Assembly (NCBI GenBank): GCA_043101635.1
Contig: JBICIE010000272.1
Span: forward strand, 1 to 42,892
Length of the DNA: 42,892 bases
From: CAYMJK01 sp043101635
Lineage (GTDB): Bacteria > Planctomycetota > Phycisphaerae > Phycisphaerales > UBA1924
Direction of reading: 5' to 3'
In this document: in pieces, positions 1 through 8,158 of the stretch
Layout of the letters: each line of letters opens with the position of its first letter
Numbering within the stretch: position 1 is the first letter of the stretch
Program-made: the position numbers and the translations under genes
Notes under the pieces: generated by a model
Seen by the model: only the letters and a program-made list of their open reading frames with translations
Told to the model about the DNA's origin: nothing
The model's database searches: none

Positions 1-73
1 GAGGACGCGAGACACGGTCAGTGCCTGCCTCCGTCGCGCCCTCTCCAACCAATAGGAGGCGTAGCACAGACAA

Positions 74-1333
74 TCACCCCGCGAGTTCATCCTCGCCTAG
101 TAGCATTGTCCAAAGATCGCCGGTGCTGAAGCCGTTTTCGAGCGCCTCTTGGATCACCGCAATACTTGGCGGCCTGATCGTCGTACGTCCTGCCTTGTCA
201 CGGCGTACGAGTCGAAGTTCCTTCTGAATCTGCTCCGCGGTCCGGTCCTCGAATACGCGAGAGATGAACAGCGGTGAATGGGTGGAGACCAATACCTGTG
301 TGCCGGTCGCAGCTATCTCACGCAAAGCGCGGGCGGCGCGACTGATCATCTGCGGGTGCAGGCCATTCTCTGGTTCTTCGTATGCAATGGTCGTAATCAG
401 GCCAGGATCGTGCTTGAGGGCTTGTAATGCAAGCATTCGTAGGAAGCCATCGCTCACTTGGTGTGCGCTGTACTTCTTCAAGTTCTTCTTGCGTAGCGCG
501 GATTTTTCGACAAATGCCAATGAAACCTCACTCAAGGCCGATCTGCGAAACTCAATGTCGTCGACCCACGGATAGGCAGCGGCTAGTTCACTAAGGAGCG
601 AACTAAAGGCCTCGCGCCGAGTCGTTCGAAGTCTCAAAAGCGTGTGCGCCAGATTGCTCCCATCTTCGCCTAGACGCCCTTGATCCACGAGAGACGGACG
701 CCGCAACGCCTCCGGACCCCAGATCTCGAAGTGGCGGTACCGCAGCAATGATCGCGCAACCGCCGAGAGGCGAGGAAATCGCGTGCCGGATTTGCGCCGA
801 AGTGACTCGCGATGGACATCTCGAAGGAAGCTGTGCGGAAGAGTAGCATTCTCCAGTACCAGCGGCCTTGAGCCAGGTTCGACTGCCAACATGCGCTGCT
901 TGAATCGCGCAACGAGGTACGGAACCTGGTCTATATCGTCCTCTTCCAGGCTCACGCCGCGGCGATCCCACGGCATTACCGACTCGGAGTGGACGTACAC
1001 GAAACGTCGCTTGCGAACACTGATCGCGAAGCTGGCATCCACGTCTTCGCCTTGCGGCGTAGAAGCTGTAAGTCGGCAGTGGTAGTTGATGAGCTTCGAA
1101 TCGGCCCTCAGAGATACGATGTCGTTGAAGCTCTCGCCGCGTGCGTCGAGAAACGCATTGATAGAGTCAGACGCGATCATATCGCGCAGGAATCCGAGGG
1201 CACGAAAGAAGCTTGTCTTACCGGCACCGTTGTCGCCGATGAACACGTTGAAAGGGCCCAACTCAACGTCCGTGTCTTCTAGGCTCTTGAAGTTCTGGAT
1301 GTTGATGAATCTGATCACGGGCGGGCACTTCAA
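74..1333 (-). CDS. AAA family ATPase (RecF/SMC-like, AAA_21 type)
   Basis: The 419-residue protein starts with a RecF/SMC-like strand pattern (IRFINIQNFKSLED) and a Walker A motif GDNGAGKT with Lys39. Near the C-terminus come a Walker B/D-loop segment (AYEEPENGLHP) and a switch histidine (STHSPLFIS). This is the layout of single-chain predicted ATPases of the COG4637/AAA_21 group, which bind ATP as dimers and often work in genome defence or DNA repair with a partner nuclease. No nuclease domain is visible here. The tabulated start is TTG; a GTG five codons on (1318) is equally possible, and neither has a strong ribosome binding site. Any downstream partner would lie to the left of the window. 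Family call firm, role unknown. Confidence 0.85.
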   Translation of the reverse strand: MKCPPVIRFINIQNFKSLEDTDVELGPFNVFIGDNGAGKTSFFRALGFLRDMIASDSINAFLDARGESFNDIVSLRADSKLINYHCRLTASTPQGEDVDASFAISVRKRRFVYVHSESVMPWDRRGVSLEEDDIDQVPYLVARFKQRMLAVEPGSRPLVLENATLPHSFLRDVHRESLRRKSGTRFPRLSAVARSLLRYRHFEIWGPEALRRPSLVDQGRLGEDGSNLAHTLLRLRTTRREAFSSLLSELAAAYPWVDDIEFRRSALSEVSLAFVEKSALRKKNLKKYSAHQVSDGFLRMLALQALKHDPGLITTIAYEEPENGLHPQMISRAARALREIAATGTQVLVSTHSPLFISRVFEDRTAEQIQKELRLVRRDKAGRTTIRPPSIAVIQEALENGFSTGDLWTMLLGEDELAG

Positions 1334-1576
1334 GCATCTGGAGAGAAGCGGATAGTAGGACCAATGAGACTGCCCGCAGAGCTGGTGCCACGCGGCGAGC
1401 GGCGGCGCGCTCGCTCCCTGTCGCTAGTGTCACTCGCATCCACCTAGTCAGCGAACCCGCATACGGATCTCGTGGACGACCTGGGCACCGCCGTAGCCGC
1501 CGAGCACCGCCAGCCGGTCGACCACCTGCTGGGGGCGCGGGTCACAGGGCCACCGGAGCGGCTCGTCCGCCGGAAA

Positions 1577-1604
1577 CACCGATGTCGCAGAGCCGACATC
1601 GGTG
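1577..1604. repeat. Perfect inverted repeat in a 396-nt gene-free stretch
   Basis: Arms of 11 nt (CACCGATGTCG and its complement) surround a 6-nt loop. It lies in the gap 1334-1729, where I see no convincing gene. The minus-strand reading near 1448-1560 (PLRWPCDPRPQQVVDRLAVLGG) looks protein-like and could be a gene remnant. At 1614-1672 the plus strand carries a CTCTGCGTGACTCTGCG phrase, related to the repeats at 24.8-25.0 kb. No T-run follows the hairpin, so it is not a clear terminator. Confidence 0.5.
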
Positions 1605-1729
1605 GCACGACACCCACTCCCCCTCTGCGTGACTCTGCGCCCTCTGCGCACTTTGCGTTCCTGCCTTCCCTGCCTCCCCCCTGATCCCCGATCGCCGATC
1701 CCCGATTTCTGTCGGCGCCCGGCGCCGAC

Positions 1730-2170
1730 TCACTCATACCCAAGCTCCTCCAGATCATCCTCATCCAGCCCGTACTCATGGCCGAGTTCGTGCAGCAGCG
1801 TGATCTGGATCTCCTCGGTCACCGCCCCCTCGGCCTCCTCCGCCTCCCACCACCCCGCAAGCTCGAGGATGCCGCGACGGAACAGGTGCACCTGGCTGGG
1901 AACCTCCGGCGGATCATCCACCGAAAGCTCCGTCAGCGCCCGCCCCGAGTGCAGCCCGCACAACTCCGCCCGCGCCGCTGCCACCTCCGCGGCGTCCGCC
2001 ATGTCCACGCCGATGTCGGCCAGCAGGTCATCGCCCGGCGCATCGAGCACCACCACCGTCACCACATCCAGCCGCGCCCGCACGTGCGCCGGCAGCGCAT
2101 CGATGGCCCGCTCGACCAGCGCATCGAAGCGGTCGCGATCGGCATCCGTGATGGGGCGCAGCTCATCCAT
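1730..2170 (-). CDS. Zincin-like metallopeptidase family protein (PF06262 type)
   Basis: This 146-residue protein ends with an HExxH zinc site (HELGH, about residues 127-131) followed by EYGLDEDDLEELGY. That arrangement is typical of the small zincin-like family (PF06262), whose members carry the metal site at the C-terminus; length also fits. The fold suggests a zinc-dependent peptidase, but substrates are unknown. There is no signal peptide, so it probably acts in the cytoplasm. The start ATG overlaps the end of the upstream membrane-protein gene by 8 nt, so the two are probably translated from one transcript. Confidence 0.85.
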   Translation of the reverse strand: MDELRPITDADRDRFDALVERAIDALPAHVRARLDVVTVVVLDAPGDDLLADIGVDMADAAEVAAARAELCGLHSGRALTELSVDDPPEVPSQVHLFRRGILELAGWWEAEEAEGAVTEEIQITLLHELGHEYGLDEDDLEELGYE

Positions 2171-3083
2171 CGGCGGGCTGCTCGGGCTGGGCCGGGCGGG
2201 TCGGCGGCGGCGGACGCGTCAGCACGCCGCGGATCGATGGCGCCGGCGCCACGATCGCGCGCGCGATGCGGATCGAATCGACCAGCGTCCCCGCCAGCCC
2301 CACCGTCATCAGCGCCGAGCCGGCGCCGATCAGCGCCAGCCCGCCGACGCGCAGGATGTCGCCGAGCGCCCCCGCCGTCCGCCCGGCGCCGAGCATCGCC
2401 AGATCCCCCGCCGCGGCAACCGCGATGCACGCCAGCATCGCGAGGATGGTCTGCCGGTCGACCCGCCCCTGACGCAGGCGCAGTGAACGCCCCACCATCT
2501 GGCGCGCGCTCGGGCGCAGGAAGATCAGGATGCTCGCCATGATCGTGCCCAGCACCAGCCGCAGCGCGTGCCGCCGCTCATCGATCCCGGCGCCCAGGTA
2601 CGGCGCCGCCCGCCCCAGGTCGTGCTCCACGTGCAGCGCCCACAGCCCCGCCAGCAGCGGGATGTAGCCCAGCGCCCCGGCGATCGCCAGCGCCGTCGCC
2701 CGGCGCGGCCATCGATGGGCCGGTCGCACGAACACCGTCGCCCCGGCGCCCGACAGCGCCACCAGGATCAGCAGCCCCACCGGCGACAGCGACCACACCC
2801 CGGCCCCCGCCGCGCTCAGCGCCCCGGCAGCGCGCATCTGCCAGATCCACAGGGCGGCCGCGAGCGCTGCGGCGCTCCACAGGATCAGCGCGCCCGCCAC
2901 CAGCCGCGGCCGGCGCACCGGCTCCAGTTCCTCGGCAAACGGATCCACCGCCGCCAGGATCGTCGTGGTGATGGGCAGCCCGCACTCCGGACAGACATCG
3001 CGGACGCTCAGCCCCTCCAGCAGGTACCCGCACCGGCTGCACGGCAGATCCCCCGACAGCGTGCTGGCCAGCGCCACCGGCAC
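2163..3083 (-). CDS. Zinc-ribbon multi-pass membrane protein
   Basis: From the chosen GTG start the protein opens with a zinc-ribbon (CSRCGYLLEGL...CPECGLPI, two CxxC pairs), followed by about six hydrophobic segments rich in Ala, Leu and Gly. The reading frame stays open to 3278, but that N-terminal part looks random and would overlap the start of the divergent gene at 3253, so I prefer 3083. A zinc ribbon of this kind ahead of membrane helices is common in planctomycete hypothetical proteins; no function is known to me. It overlaps the metallopeptidase gene and shares a divergent promoter region with the secreted-protein gene. Start uncertain. Confidence 0.65.
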   Translation of the reverse strand: MPVALASTLSGDLPCSRCGYLLEGLSVRDVCPECGLPITTTILAAVDPFAEELEPVRRPRLVAGALILWSAAALAAALWIWQMRAAGALSAAGAGVWSLSPVGLLILVALSGAGATVFVRPAHRWPRRATALAIAGALGYIPLLAGLWALHVEHDLGRAAPYLGAGIDERRHALRLVLGTIMASILIFLRPSARQMVGRSLRLRQGRVDRQTILAMLACIAVAAAGDLAMLGAGRTAGALGDILRVGGLALIGAGSALMTVGLAGTLVDSIRIARAIVAPAPSIRGVLTRPPPPTRPAQPEQPADG

Positions 3084-3252
3084 ACCGCCGCAGTTCGATG
3101 CAATGACTGGCTCGGGGGCGTCCACGCCAGAGGGTACCGCCGGAGGCAGGCCCACAGCGGATTGCCGTGAGCGGACGCCGGCCGCTGCGCTGAAGTCATC
3201 AGCCCGGCCACGGGCCGGGCCCACGCAAGCCATGCCGTATGGAGGCAAAGCC

Positions 3253-5013
3253 ATGTCCAGCACCGTGAACCACCGCAACGCTCATCTGTCCGCACGCCGC
3301 CCCGCGCTGCTCGCCCTCGCCGCCGCCGCCTTCGCCGGCGCCCTTGCCCCGCAGGCGCTGGCCCAGCACGACTACGAGGTCAAACACACCTTCGACATCA
3401 AGACCCCTGGCAACCTCGCCCCGCACCTCGCCCTCAAGCACGAGGAGTACGCCTACGCCCGCTGCCGCAAGGCCAAGGACAAGAAGCACAAGCAGGCGAT
3501 CGATGTCCTCGCGGCTGTCGGCAAGAAGACCTTCACCCAGACCGCCACCGCCGGCACTGTCTCCGTCGCCAACTCCGAGATCGATGTCACCACACTCGTC
3601 GTCGGCGCTGCCGACGGGACCATCCGCGTCTTCGGCGATGTCGACCTGTGCCCGGCGCCCGCTTCCGCCTACGGCCGCGCCGTCAGCGCCTGCAAGCTGT
3701 ACTACCGCGGCAAGGGCATGGACCGGCGCGGGCGCATCGGCTGGGTCGGAAGCTGGCGGGCCGAGCCCGGCATCAAGGGCGGCGCCGGCAAGGTGCGCCG
3801 CGTCGATCCCATCGTCGCCCGCATCATCGACAAGACCACCGGCGAGGTCCGCGAGTACCTCATGCTCGACATCTGGAACTTCGTCCAGGGCGGCTGGGCC
3901 GAGTGGCGCGACGATGTCCTGACCAACCGCGCCCCGACCATGGAGTTCGAGATCGTTGTTCCCGGCGATGTGACCAAGCAGAAGGGCCGCCTGCGCATCG
4001 CCGCCGAGTTCGGCGTCATCACCGAAGTCGTCGCCGAGGGCGTCTTCGCCGGTCTCGGCGCGCCGGCCGTCGGCGACGCCGCCCGCTTCGACATGAAGCT
4101 GCCCAGCGAGATCGTGCTCGACTACGACCTCGGCGGCGACGAGACGCACGAGCTCGAGGTCGAGATCGACGCCGGCGGCGCCGGCGAGCACGAAGAGGCC
4201 CAGGGCGAGATCGCCGGCGACCTCTACATCCACGATGACATCGGCACGGCCTACGAGGGCGCCGACCCGGTCGTCCTCGAGCCGCGAAGCTGGCTGCCCG
4301 GCGAGTACGGCGTGCCGCTGATGGGCGACATGTCCCGCGCGGCCGTCCCGATCGGACCGCTCACCGATGTCGCGCAGCTCGACCGCGCCATCATCCGCCT
4401 CGCCCATCCCGAAGCCCCGCTGGACGCCTCCATCGAGGGTCTGGGCGCTGTCCTCTGGGCCGGCCCGCCCGGCGCCGGCGTGCCGGTCGCCGGCGATCCC
4501 ACCGCGCCGATCGCGCTGGAGACGGCCTTCGCCAACAGCTACGCCGTCTTCCCCGGCGCCCTGCTCGACAACAGCGTCCCGATCAAGGATGTCACGCTCG
4601 ACATGAGCTGGGCCCCGCCGCTGGAGCCGGGCGTGGATTACTGGCTGGAACTGTTCTTCAACCCCGGTTCGGATCCGTTCATCCCGTGGTGGCCGCTGAA
4701 TCCCTATCACGCCGATGGCAGCCGGCCGACCGAGCAGCCCGCCCTCGCCTTTGACGGCCGCCAGTGGCGCCCGCTGCAGGATCCCGCCACCGGCCGCTGC
4801 TACATGCTCCCGTTCATGGTCTTCGGCGCCGGCGACAGCGGCGGCTGCTACGCCGACTGCGACAGCTCCGGGACGCTGGACATCTTCGACTTCCTCTGCT
4901 TCCAGAACGCCTTCGGCGCCGGCGAATCCTCGGCCGATTGCGATGGCGACGGGTCGCTGGACATCTTCGACTTCCTGTGCTTCCAGAACGAGTTCGCCGC
5001 TGGCTGCCCGTAA
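3253..5013 (+). CDS. Secreted protein with C-terminal paired dockerin-like repeats
   Basis: The ATG at 3253 follows GGAGG by 7 nt. Residues 1-36 or so form a signal peptide (RRPALLALAAAAFAGALAPQALA|Q), so the 586-residue product is exported. The middle part is mostly beta-type sequence that I do not recognise. The last ~55 residues hold two dockerin-like calcium loops (DCDSSGTLDIFDFLCFQN and DCDGDGSLDIFDFLCFQN), ending in GCP. These pair with the ends of four other genes at 15-19.7 kb. The loops suggest calcium-dependent folding or attachment to a cell-surface or matrix partner; that role is inferred. An in-frame upstream extension exists but lacks a ribosome binding site. Confidence 0.85.
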   Translation: MSSTVNHRNAHLSARRPALLALAAAAFAGALAPQALAQHDYEVKHTFDIKTPGNLAPHLALKHEEYAYARCRKAKDKKHKQAIDVLAAVGKKTFTQTATAGTVSVANSEIDVTTLVVGAADGTIRVFGDVDLCPAPASAYGRAVSACKLYYRGKGMDRRGRIGWVGSWRAEPGIKGGAGKVRRVDPIVARIIDKTTGEVREYLMLDIWNFVQGGWAEWRDDVLTNRAPTMEFEIVVPGDVTKQKGRLRIAAEFGVITEVVAEGVFAGLGAPAVGDAARFDMKLPSEIVLDYDLGGDETHELEVEIDAGGAGEHEEAQGEIAGDLYIHDDIGTAYEGADPVVLEPRSWLPGEYGVPLMGDMSRAAVPIGPLTDVAQLDRAIIRLAHPEAPLDASIEGLGAVLWAGPPGAGVPVAGDPTAPIALETAFANSYAVFPGALLDNSVPIKDVTLDMSWAPPLEPGVDYWLELFFNPGSDPFIPWWPLNPYHADGSRPTEQPALAFDGRQWRPLQDPATGRCYMLPFMVFGAGDSGGCYADCDSSGTLDIFDFLCFQNAFGAGESSADCDGDGSLDIFDFLCFQNEFAAGCP

Positions 5014-5163
5014 GTGGGCGCGACCAGCCAGTTCAGACGGCCATCGGCCCCGGACGCTCCGGGGCCGTGGCCCTTTCCCACGCCCAATGGGCTGCGGGGC
5101 CCAGGTAGGCCGGCGCCGGGCGCCCGGGGCGCCGCTATCTTTCCGGCCGTCCCGGATCTCGCC

Positions 5164-5889
5164 ATGGCCGCAACCCGCATCGACCAGTTCGACCTTGCCC
5201 ACGGGCGAATCATCGGTGGCAAGTACGTCATCGAGTCGATGCTCGGCGCCGGCTGGGAGGGCGAGGTCTACAAGGTCGTCGAGCGGCGCACCGGCGCCAC
5301 CCGGGCCATGAAGGTCTTCTACCCGCAGCGCAACGTGCGCGACCGCGCGGTCAACTTCTACGCCCGGGCGCTGGAGCGCCTCAAGGACTGCCCGATCGTC
5401 ATCAAGTACCACCACTCCGAGACCTTCCGCTTCCGCGGCGAGGAGATCACCGCCCTGATCTCGGAGTTCGTCGAGGGCGTGCTGCTGTCGGAGCTGATCC
5501 GCAGTCAGCCCGGCCGGCGCCTGGCGCCGTATGAGGCGATGTGGCTGCTGCGCACGCTGGCGATCGGCGTCGCCGAGATCCACGCCCGGCGCAGCTACCA
5601 CGGCGACCTGCACGCCGGCAACATCCTGGTGCAGCGTCGCGGCGTGCACTTCGACATCAAGCTGCTCGACCTGTACGACCAGGGCGGACCCGCCGTCGCC
5701 AACATCAAGGAAGATGTCATCGACCTCGTCCGCCTCTTCTACGACGCCGTCGGCGGCCCGCAGCGCTACCAGCGGCAGCCGCCCGAGGTCAAAGCCATCT
5801 GCTGCGGCCTGCGGCGCGGGCTGATCCTGAAGAAGTTTCCGACCGCCCGCCGGCTGGTGCAGCACCTCGACACATTCGCGTGGGAATGA
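5164..5889 (+). CDS. Compact protein kinase-like protein
   Basis: The 241-residue protein shows the main kinase motifs in order: glycine loop GAGWEGEVY (28-36), the ATP-anchoring lysine in RAMKVF (Lys50), and catalytic loop HGDLHAGN (Asp148). The metal-binding DFG is replaced by DLY (Asp169). The C-lobe is short, with no clear activation-segment APE motif, and there is no membrane anchor or sensor domain. It resembles bacterial Hanks-type or RIO/ABC1-like small kinases. HGDLHAGN, as opposed to HRDLKPxN, leans towards the latter or aminoglycoside-kinase-like variants. The catalytic residues are present, so activity is plausible; substrate unknown. No clear ribosome binding site precedes the ATG. 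Confidence 0.8.
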   Translation: MAATRIDQFDLAHGRIIGGKYVIESMLGAGWEGEVYKVVERRTGATRAMKVFYPQRNVRDRAVNFYARALERLKDCPIVIKYHHSETFRFRGEEITALISEFVEGVLLSELIRSQPGRRLAPYEAMWLLRTLAIGVAEIHARRSYHGDLHAGNILVQRRGVHFDIKLLDLYDQGGPAVANIKEDVIDLVRLFYDAVGGPQRYQRQPPEVKAICCGLRRGLILKKFPTARRLVQHLDTFAWE

Positions 5890-5948
5890 CCGAGCGGACA
5901 TTCCCGCGACGCTCTACGCTTGCTCGCACCAGCGGGAAAGCCGACGCC

Positions 5949-6057
5949 TTCAGGCCGAAGGCCTGAACGGTAGTAGCCGGGGGTGGAGCGAAGCGACACC
6001 CCCGGTAACGAGACCGTGTCACAAACGGTGCAGCCTGAAGGGCTGTTCGAAGGCTGC
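5949..6057. repeat. Three-hairpin interspersed repeat
   Basis: The gap 5890-6237 has no gene but three consecutive hairpins. The first is TTCAGGCC-GAA-GGCCTGAA (5949-5967, perfect 8-bp stem). The second has a CCGGGGGTG/CACCCCCGG 9-bp stem around an 11-nt loop (5977-6005). The third has a GCAGCCT/AGGCTGC stem. I recall similar strings as dispersed intergenic repeats in planctomycete genomes, but this could not be checked. It may also end transcription of the kinase gene. Confidence 0.7.
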
Positions 6058-6237
6058 GAGGCTAACACGCTGCGCCACCGTACTCGGCGTCGCGCCCACA
6101 ACGGCGCCTGCCCGCCACCACCACCTAACGAACGTAGCTTTCACCGTGGACATAGTGATGCCAAGCACGAAGAATCTCGGGCAAGAGCCGCAAGGGTTTA
6201 GGTGGGCCAAAGTACGATGCGGCGGAGGCGCCTGAGA

Positions 6238-7185
6238 ATGATCGCCACGAATGCCCGTAAGTCTCGGCTACCGATGCTCTTGACTGCCTCGCTTTGTTTA
6301 GCTGTGATCGGATGCAATAAGCCGCTTGATCATCTCACGCGCTCGCCAAACGCGCCCGTAAACTCGCTGAGTTCTACCTCTGCTTGGGTTGCAGTTGGTG
6401 GGGCCGCGGGGAAGGTGACAATCCTGCGGCCAAGCCTCTTGCCGGGCCGAATTCGAGAGACACTGTCGCTCGATATAGACTGCTACGTGGTCGCTGTGGC
6501 CCGGTGTGATTCCAGGGTGTGGATATCGGCGATTCGATCTCGTGGCCCGCAGGACGATCCCGGGGGCATTTACCGCCTCGATCTTACGAACGGCTCGACT
6601 CATCTCGTCGCACCTTCTTCGAGCTACGGCGGCGAGGCCAGCAGCCTATTTGTGATTGGGACCGACCACGACCTAGAGTTAATAGCATGCAACGCTCGTG
6701 GCGCTTTTAGGGTCTCCCCGTCAGGTGTGGTGCGCCATGTCATCGATCAGCCAACTGATGAGGTACGGCATTGGGCGGTCGTCGGCGGGCGCACGCTGGT
6801 CGCGTATACACGATCGAACAAGCTATGGGCGGTTCCACTCGAATCGCAAGCGCTCCAAGAAGGCTGGCGGCCGCTCGCTGTGCCCGCAGACGATCTTGCT
6901 CGATCGCATCTCAATGGAGAGATCGTCGCGGCAATCGAAGGGCAGTGGCGCCTCATTCCATTCGATTCAGAGGAGGTGTCTGTTGATGGGGAGTCGAGAA
7001 TCCTGGCGCCGTGGGCAGGCACGATGGGGTCATCGTGCGTCCTTCTGGATGGGTCCCAACTAGTAGTTGTTGAGGCAACAGACTACCCAGCCCGGACGAC
7101 TTGGAAGGGCGGTACTTGGACGCTTGAATCAAGGCAGCTGAGTGTCATGGACGCCGTTGCTAGCAATCCCGGCGATGATCCGTGA
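6238..7185 (+). CDS. Lipoprotein, probably a beta-propeller
   Basis: I place the start at ATG 6238, 9 nt after GGAGG. The N-terminus (RKSRLPMLLTASLCLAVIGC) is a lipoprotein signal with a lipobox ending in Cys, so the protein should be lipid-anchored outside the cytoplasmic membrane. The rest is made of repeated beta-strand units (AWVAVGG, VWISAI, GIYRLDLT, LWAVPLE, WRLIPF) that look like propeller blades, but I cannot name the family. The codon usage is less GC-rich than that of neighbours, with more TTA, AGA and ATA-like codons, hinting at a different history. It stands alone between a repeat element and the ParDE pair. Function unknown. Confidence 0.7.
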   Translation: MIATNARKSRLPMLLTASLCLAVIGCNKPLDHLTRSPNAPVNSLSSTSAWVAVGGAAGKVTILRPSLLPGRIRETLSLDIDCYVVAVARCDSRVWISAIRSRGPQDDPGGIYRLDLTNGSTHLVAPSSSYGGEASSLFVIGTDHDLELIACNARGAFRVSPSGVVRHVIDQPTDEVRHWAVVGGRTLVAYTRSNKLWAVPLESQALQEGWRPLAVPADDLARSHLNGEIVAAIEGQWRLIPFDSEEVSVDGESRILAPWAGTMGSSCVLLDGSQLVVVEATDYPARTTWKGGTWTLESRQLSVMDAVASNPGDDP

Positions 7186-7301
7186 CGCTTCCGCCGCCCA
7201 TGGCCGACGCGACGACCGCCATCCGCGCTCAAACGCCCTCGGGTTCACCCCCACCGCGCCGGCCCCTCCGGGCGCCGCCAGCTACATTCCTGTGGCACAT
7301 A

Positions 7302-7330
7302 TTGACACAGGCCCCCCTCTCGCCGATACT
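7302..7330 (+). promoter_or_regulatory. Sigma70-type promoter of parDE, likely leaderless
   Basis: A perfect -35 box TTGACA (7302-7307) is followed after exactly 17 nt by GATACT (7325-7330). Transcription should start about 7 nt later, on or next to the A of the parD ATG at 7337. No ribosome binding site precedes that ATG, which fits a leaderless mRNA. Confidence 0.7.
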
Positions 7331-7336
7331 CCTCTG

Positions 7337-7684
7337 ATGGCCGAACGTCAGACCATGAACGTCTCCCTGCCCCTCGCCCAGGAGCAGTTTGTGCGGTCTC
7401 AGGTCGCCTCAGGCCGCTACCGCTCCGCCAGCGAGGTCGTCCGCGATGGCCTGCGCCTGCTCGAGGAGGCCGAGCAGCGCCGCCTGCTGGAGAAGTGGCT
7501 GGTAGAAGGGCTCAGCGAGGAGGAGGCCCGGCGCCTGCCCGCCGGCCTGCTGGATCGCGCTCGCGACCGCCTGCGCGAGTTGCTCGACGAAGGCGTCCGG
7601 TCAGGCGAAGAGCACGGCTGGATCGACGGCGACGAGGCGATGCGCCGGCTGCGCCGCCGCGGCAAGCGCCGGCGCGCGGGGTAA
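7337..7684 (+). CDS. parD: ParD-type antitoxin (ribbon-helix-helix)
   Basis: The first ~45 residues (MNVSLPLAQEQFVRSQVASGRYRSASEVVRDGLRLLEE) match the ribbon-helix-helix DNA-binding domain of ParD antitoxins. The rest is a charged helical tail that in this family wraps the toxin. At 115 residues it is longer than the usual ~80, because of an Arg/Glu-rich extension ending in RRLRRRGKRRRAG. The ParE toxin gene follows after 3 nt. By family knowledge, ParD binds its own promoter alone or with ParE. The ATG at 7337 was chosen because the protein homology begins here and a strong promoter ends 6 nt before it. Confidence 0.9.
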   Translation: MAERQTMNVSLPLAQEQFVRSQVASGRYRSASEVVRDGLRLLEEAEQRRLLEKWLVEGLSEEEARRLPAGLLDRARDRLRELLDEGVRSGEEHGWIDGDEAMRRLRRRGKRRRAG

Positions 7685-7687
7685 GCC

Positions 7688-7990
7688 TTGGCACCGTGGG
7701 CTCTCTCGCCAGTCGCGTTTGGTGAGCTTCTCGCGATACTGGAGTACATCGAGGGCGAAAGCGGCTTGGCCGCCGCCGATAGCGTGCTTGACGATTTCGA
7801 GAAGGCCTTCGACCTGCTTGCGTCGAGCCCGCGTGCAGGACGCATCCGAACCGAAGCTGCTGGCGACAACATCCGATGGTGGCTCGTCCACCGCTATGTG
7901 GTCCTGTACGACTCGACAACCGAGCCGCTCCGAATCATCCGCATACTCCACGGAGCTCGCGATCTCGACAGCCTCCTGCGCCCGCAGTAG
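7688..7990 (+). CDS. parE: ParE/RelE-superfamily toxin
   Basis: This 100-residue protein has the ParE pattern: an N-terminal helix pair (LLAILEYIEGESGLAAADSVLDDFEKAFDLLASSP), then GRIRTEAAGDNIRWWLVHRYVVLYD and a final RIIRILHGARDL strand with the conserved Arg and His-Gly-Ala-Arg. ParE toxins act on DNA gyrase, whereas RelE relatives cut mRNA; the sequence favours ParE. The start is TTG at 7688, 3 nt after the antitoxin stop, so translation is likely coupled. The pair looks intact. Confidence 0.9.
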   Translation: MAPWALSPVAFGELLAILEYIEGESGLAAADSVLDDFEKAFDLLASSPRAGRIRTEAAGDNIRWWLVHRYVVLYDSTTEPLRIIRILHGARDLDSLLRPQ

Positions 7991-8124
7991 CGCGCCGGCC
8001 GCACACCTGCGCGTGCGCCGCCACCCATCTAACCGACCTGCTCACCGCGCGCGCACATTCGCACCCCTCCACCCCCGAATGCCCACCGGCGCGCGCATTC
8101 TCGCGCCCCTCCGCCTATCCCCCC

Positions 8125-8152
8125 TTGCACTTCTCGAGCGGCGCCCGACAAT
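8125..8152 (+). promoter_or_regulatory. Candidate promoter, leaderless spacing
   Basis: TTGCAC (8125-8130) and GACAAT (8147-8152) are spaced 16 nt apart. The -10 box ends exactly 6 nt before the GTG start at 8159, the same distance as in the parDE promoter. There is no ribosome binding site, so this gene may also be translated from a leaderless transcript. Confidence 0.45.
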
Positions 8153-8158
8153 GTCCTC

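Noticed and set aside
1448..1651. A small minus-strand gene near 1.5 kb
   Set aside because: The last ~37 residues look protein-like, but the start lies in repeat sequence and no ribosome binding site or family is seen; at most a remnant.
3199..5901. A 900-codon open frame antisense to the secreted protein and kinase genes
   Set aside because: It is the mirror of real genes with signal peptide, ribosome binding site and motifs; its own translation has biased, repetitive composition and no recognisable domain.
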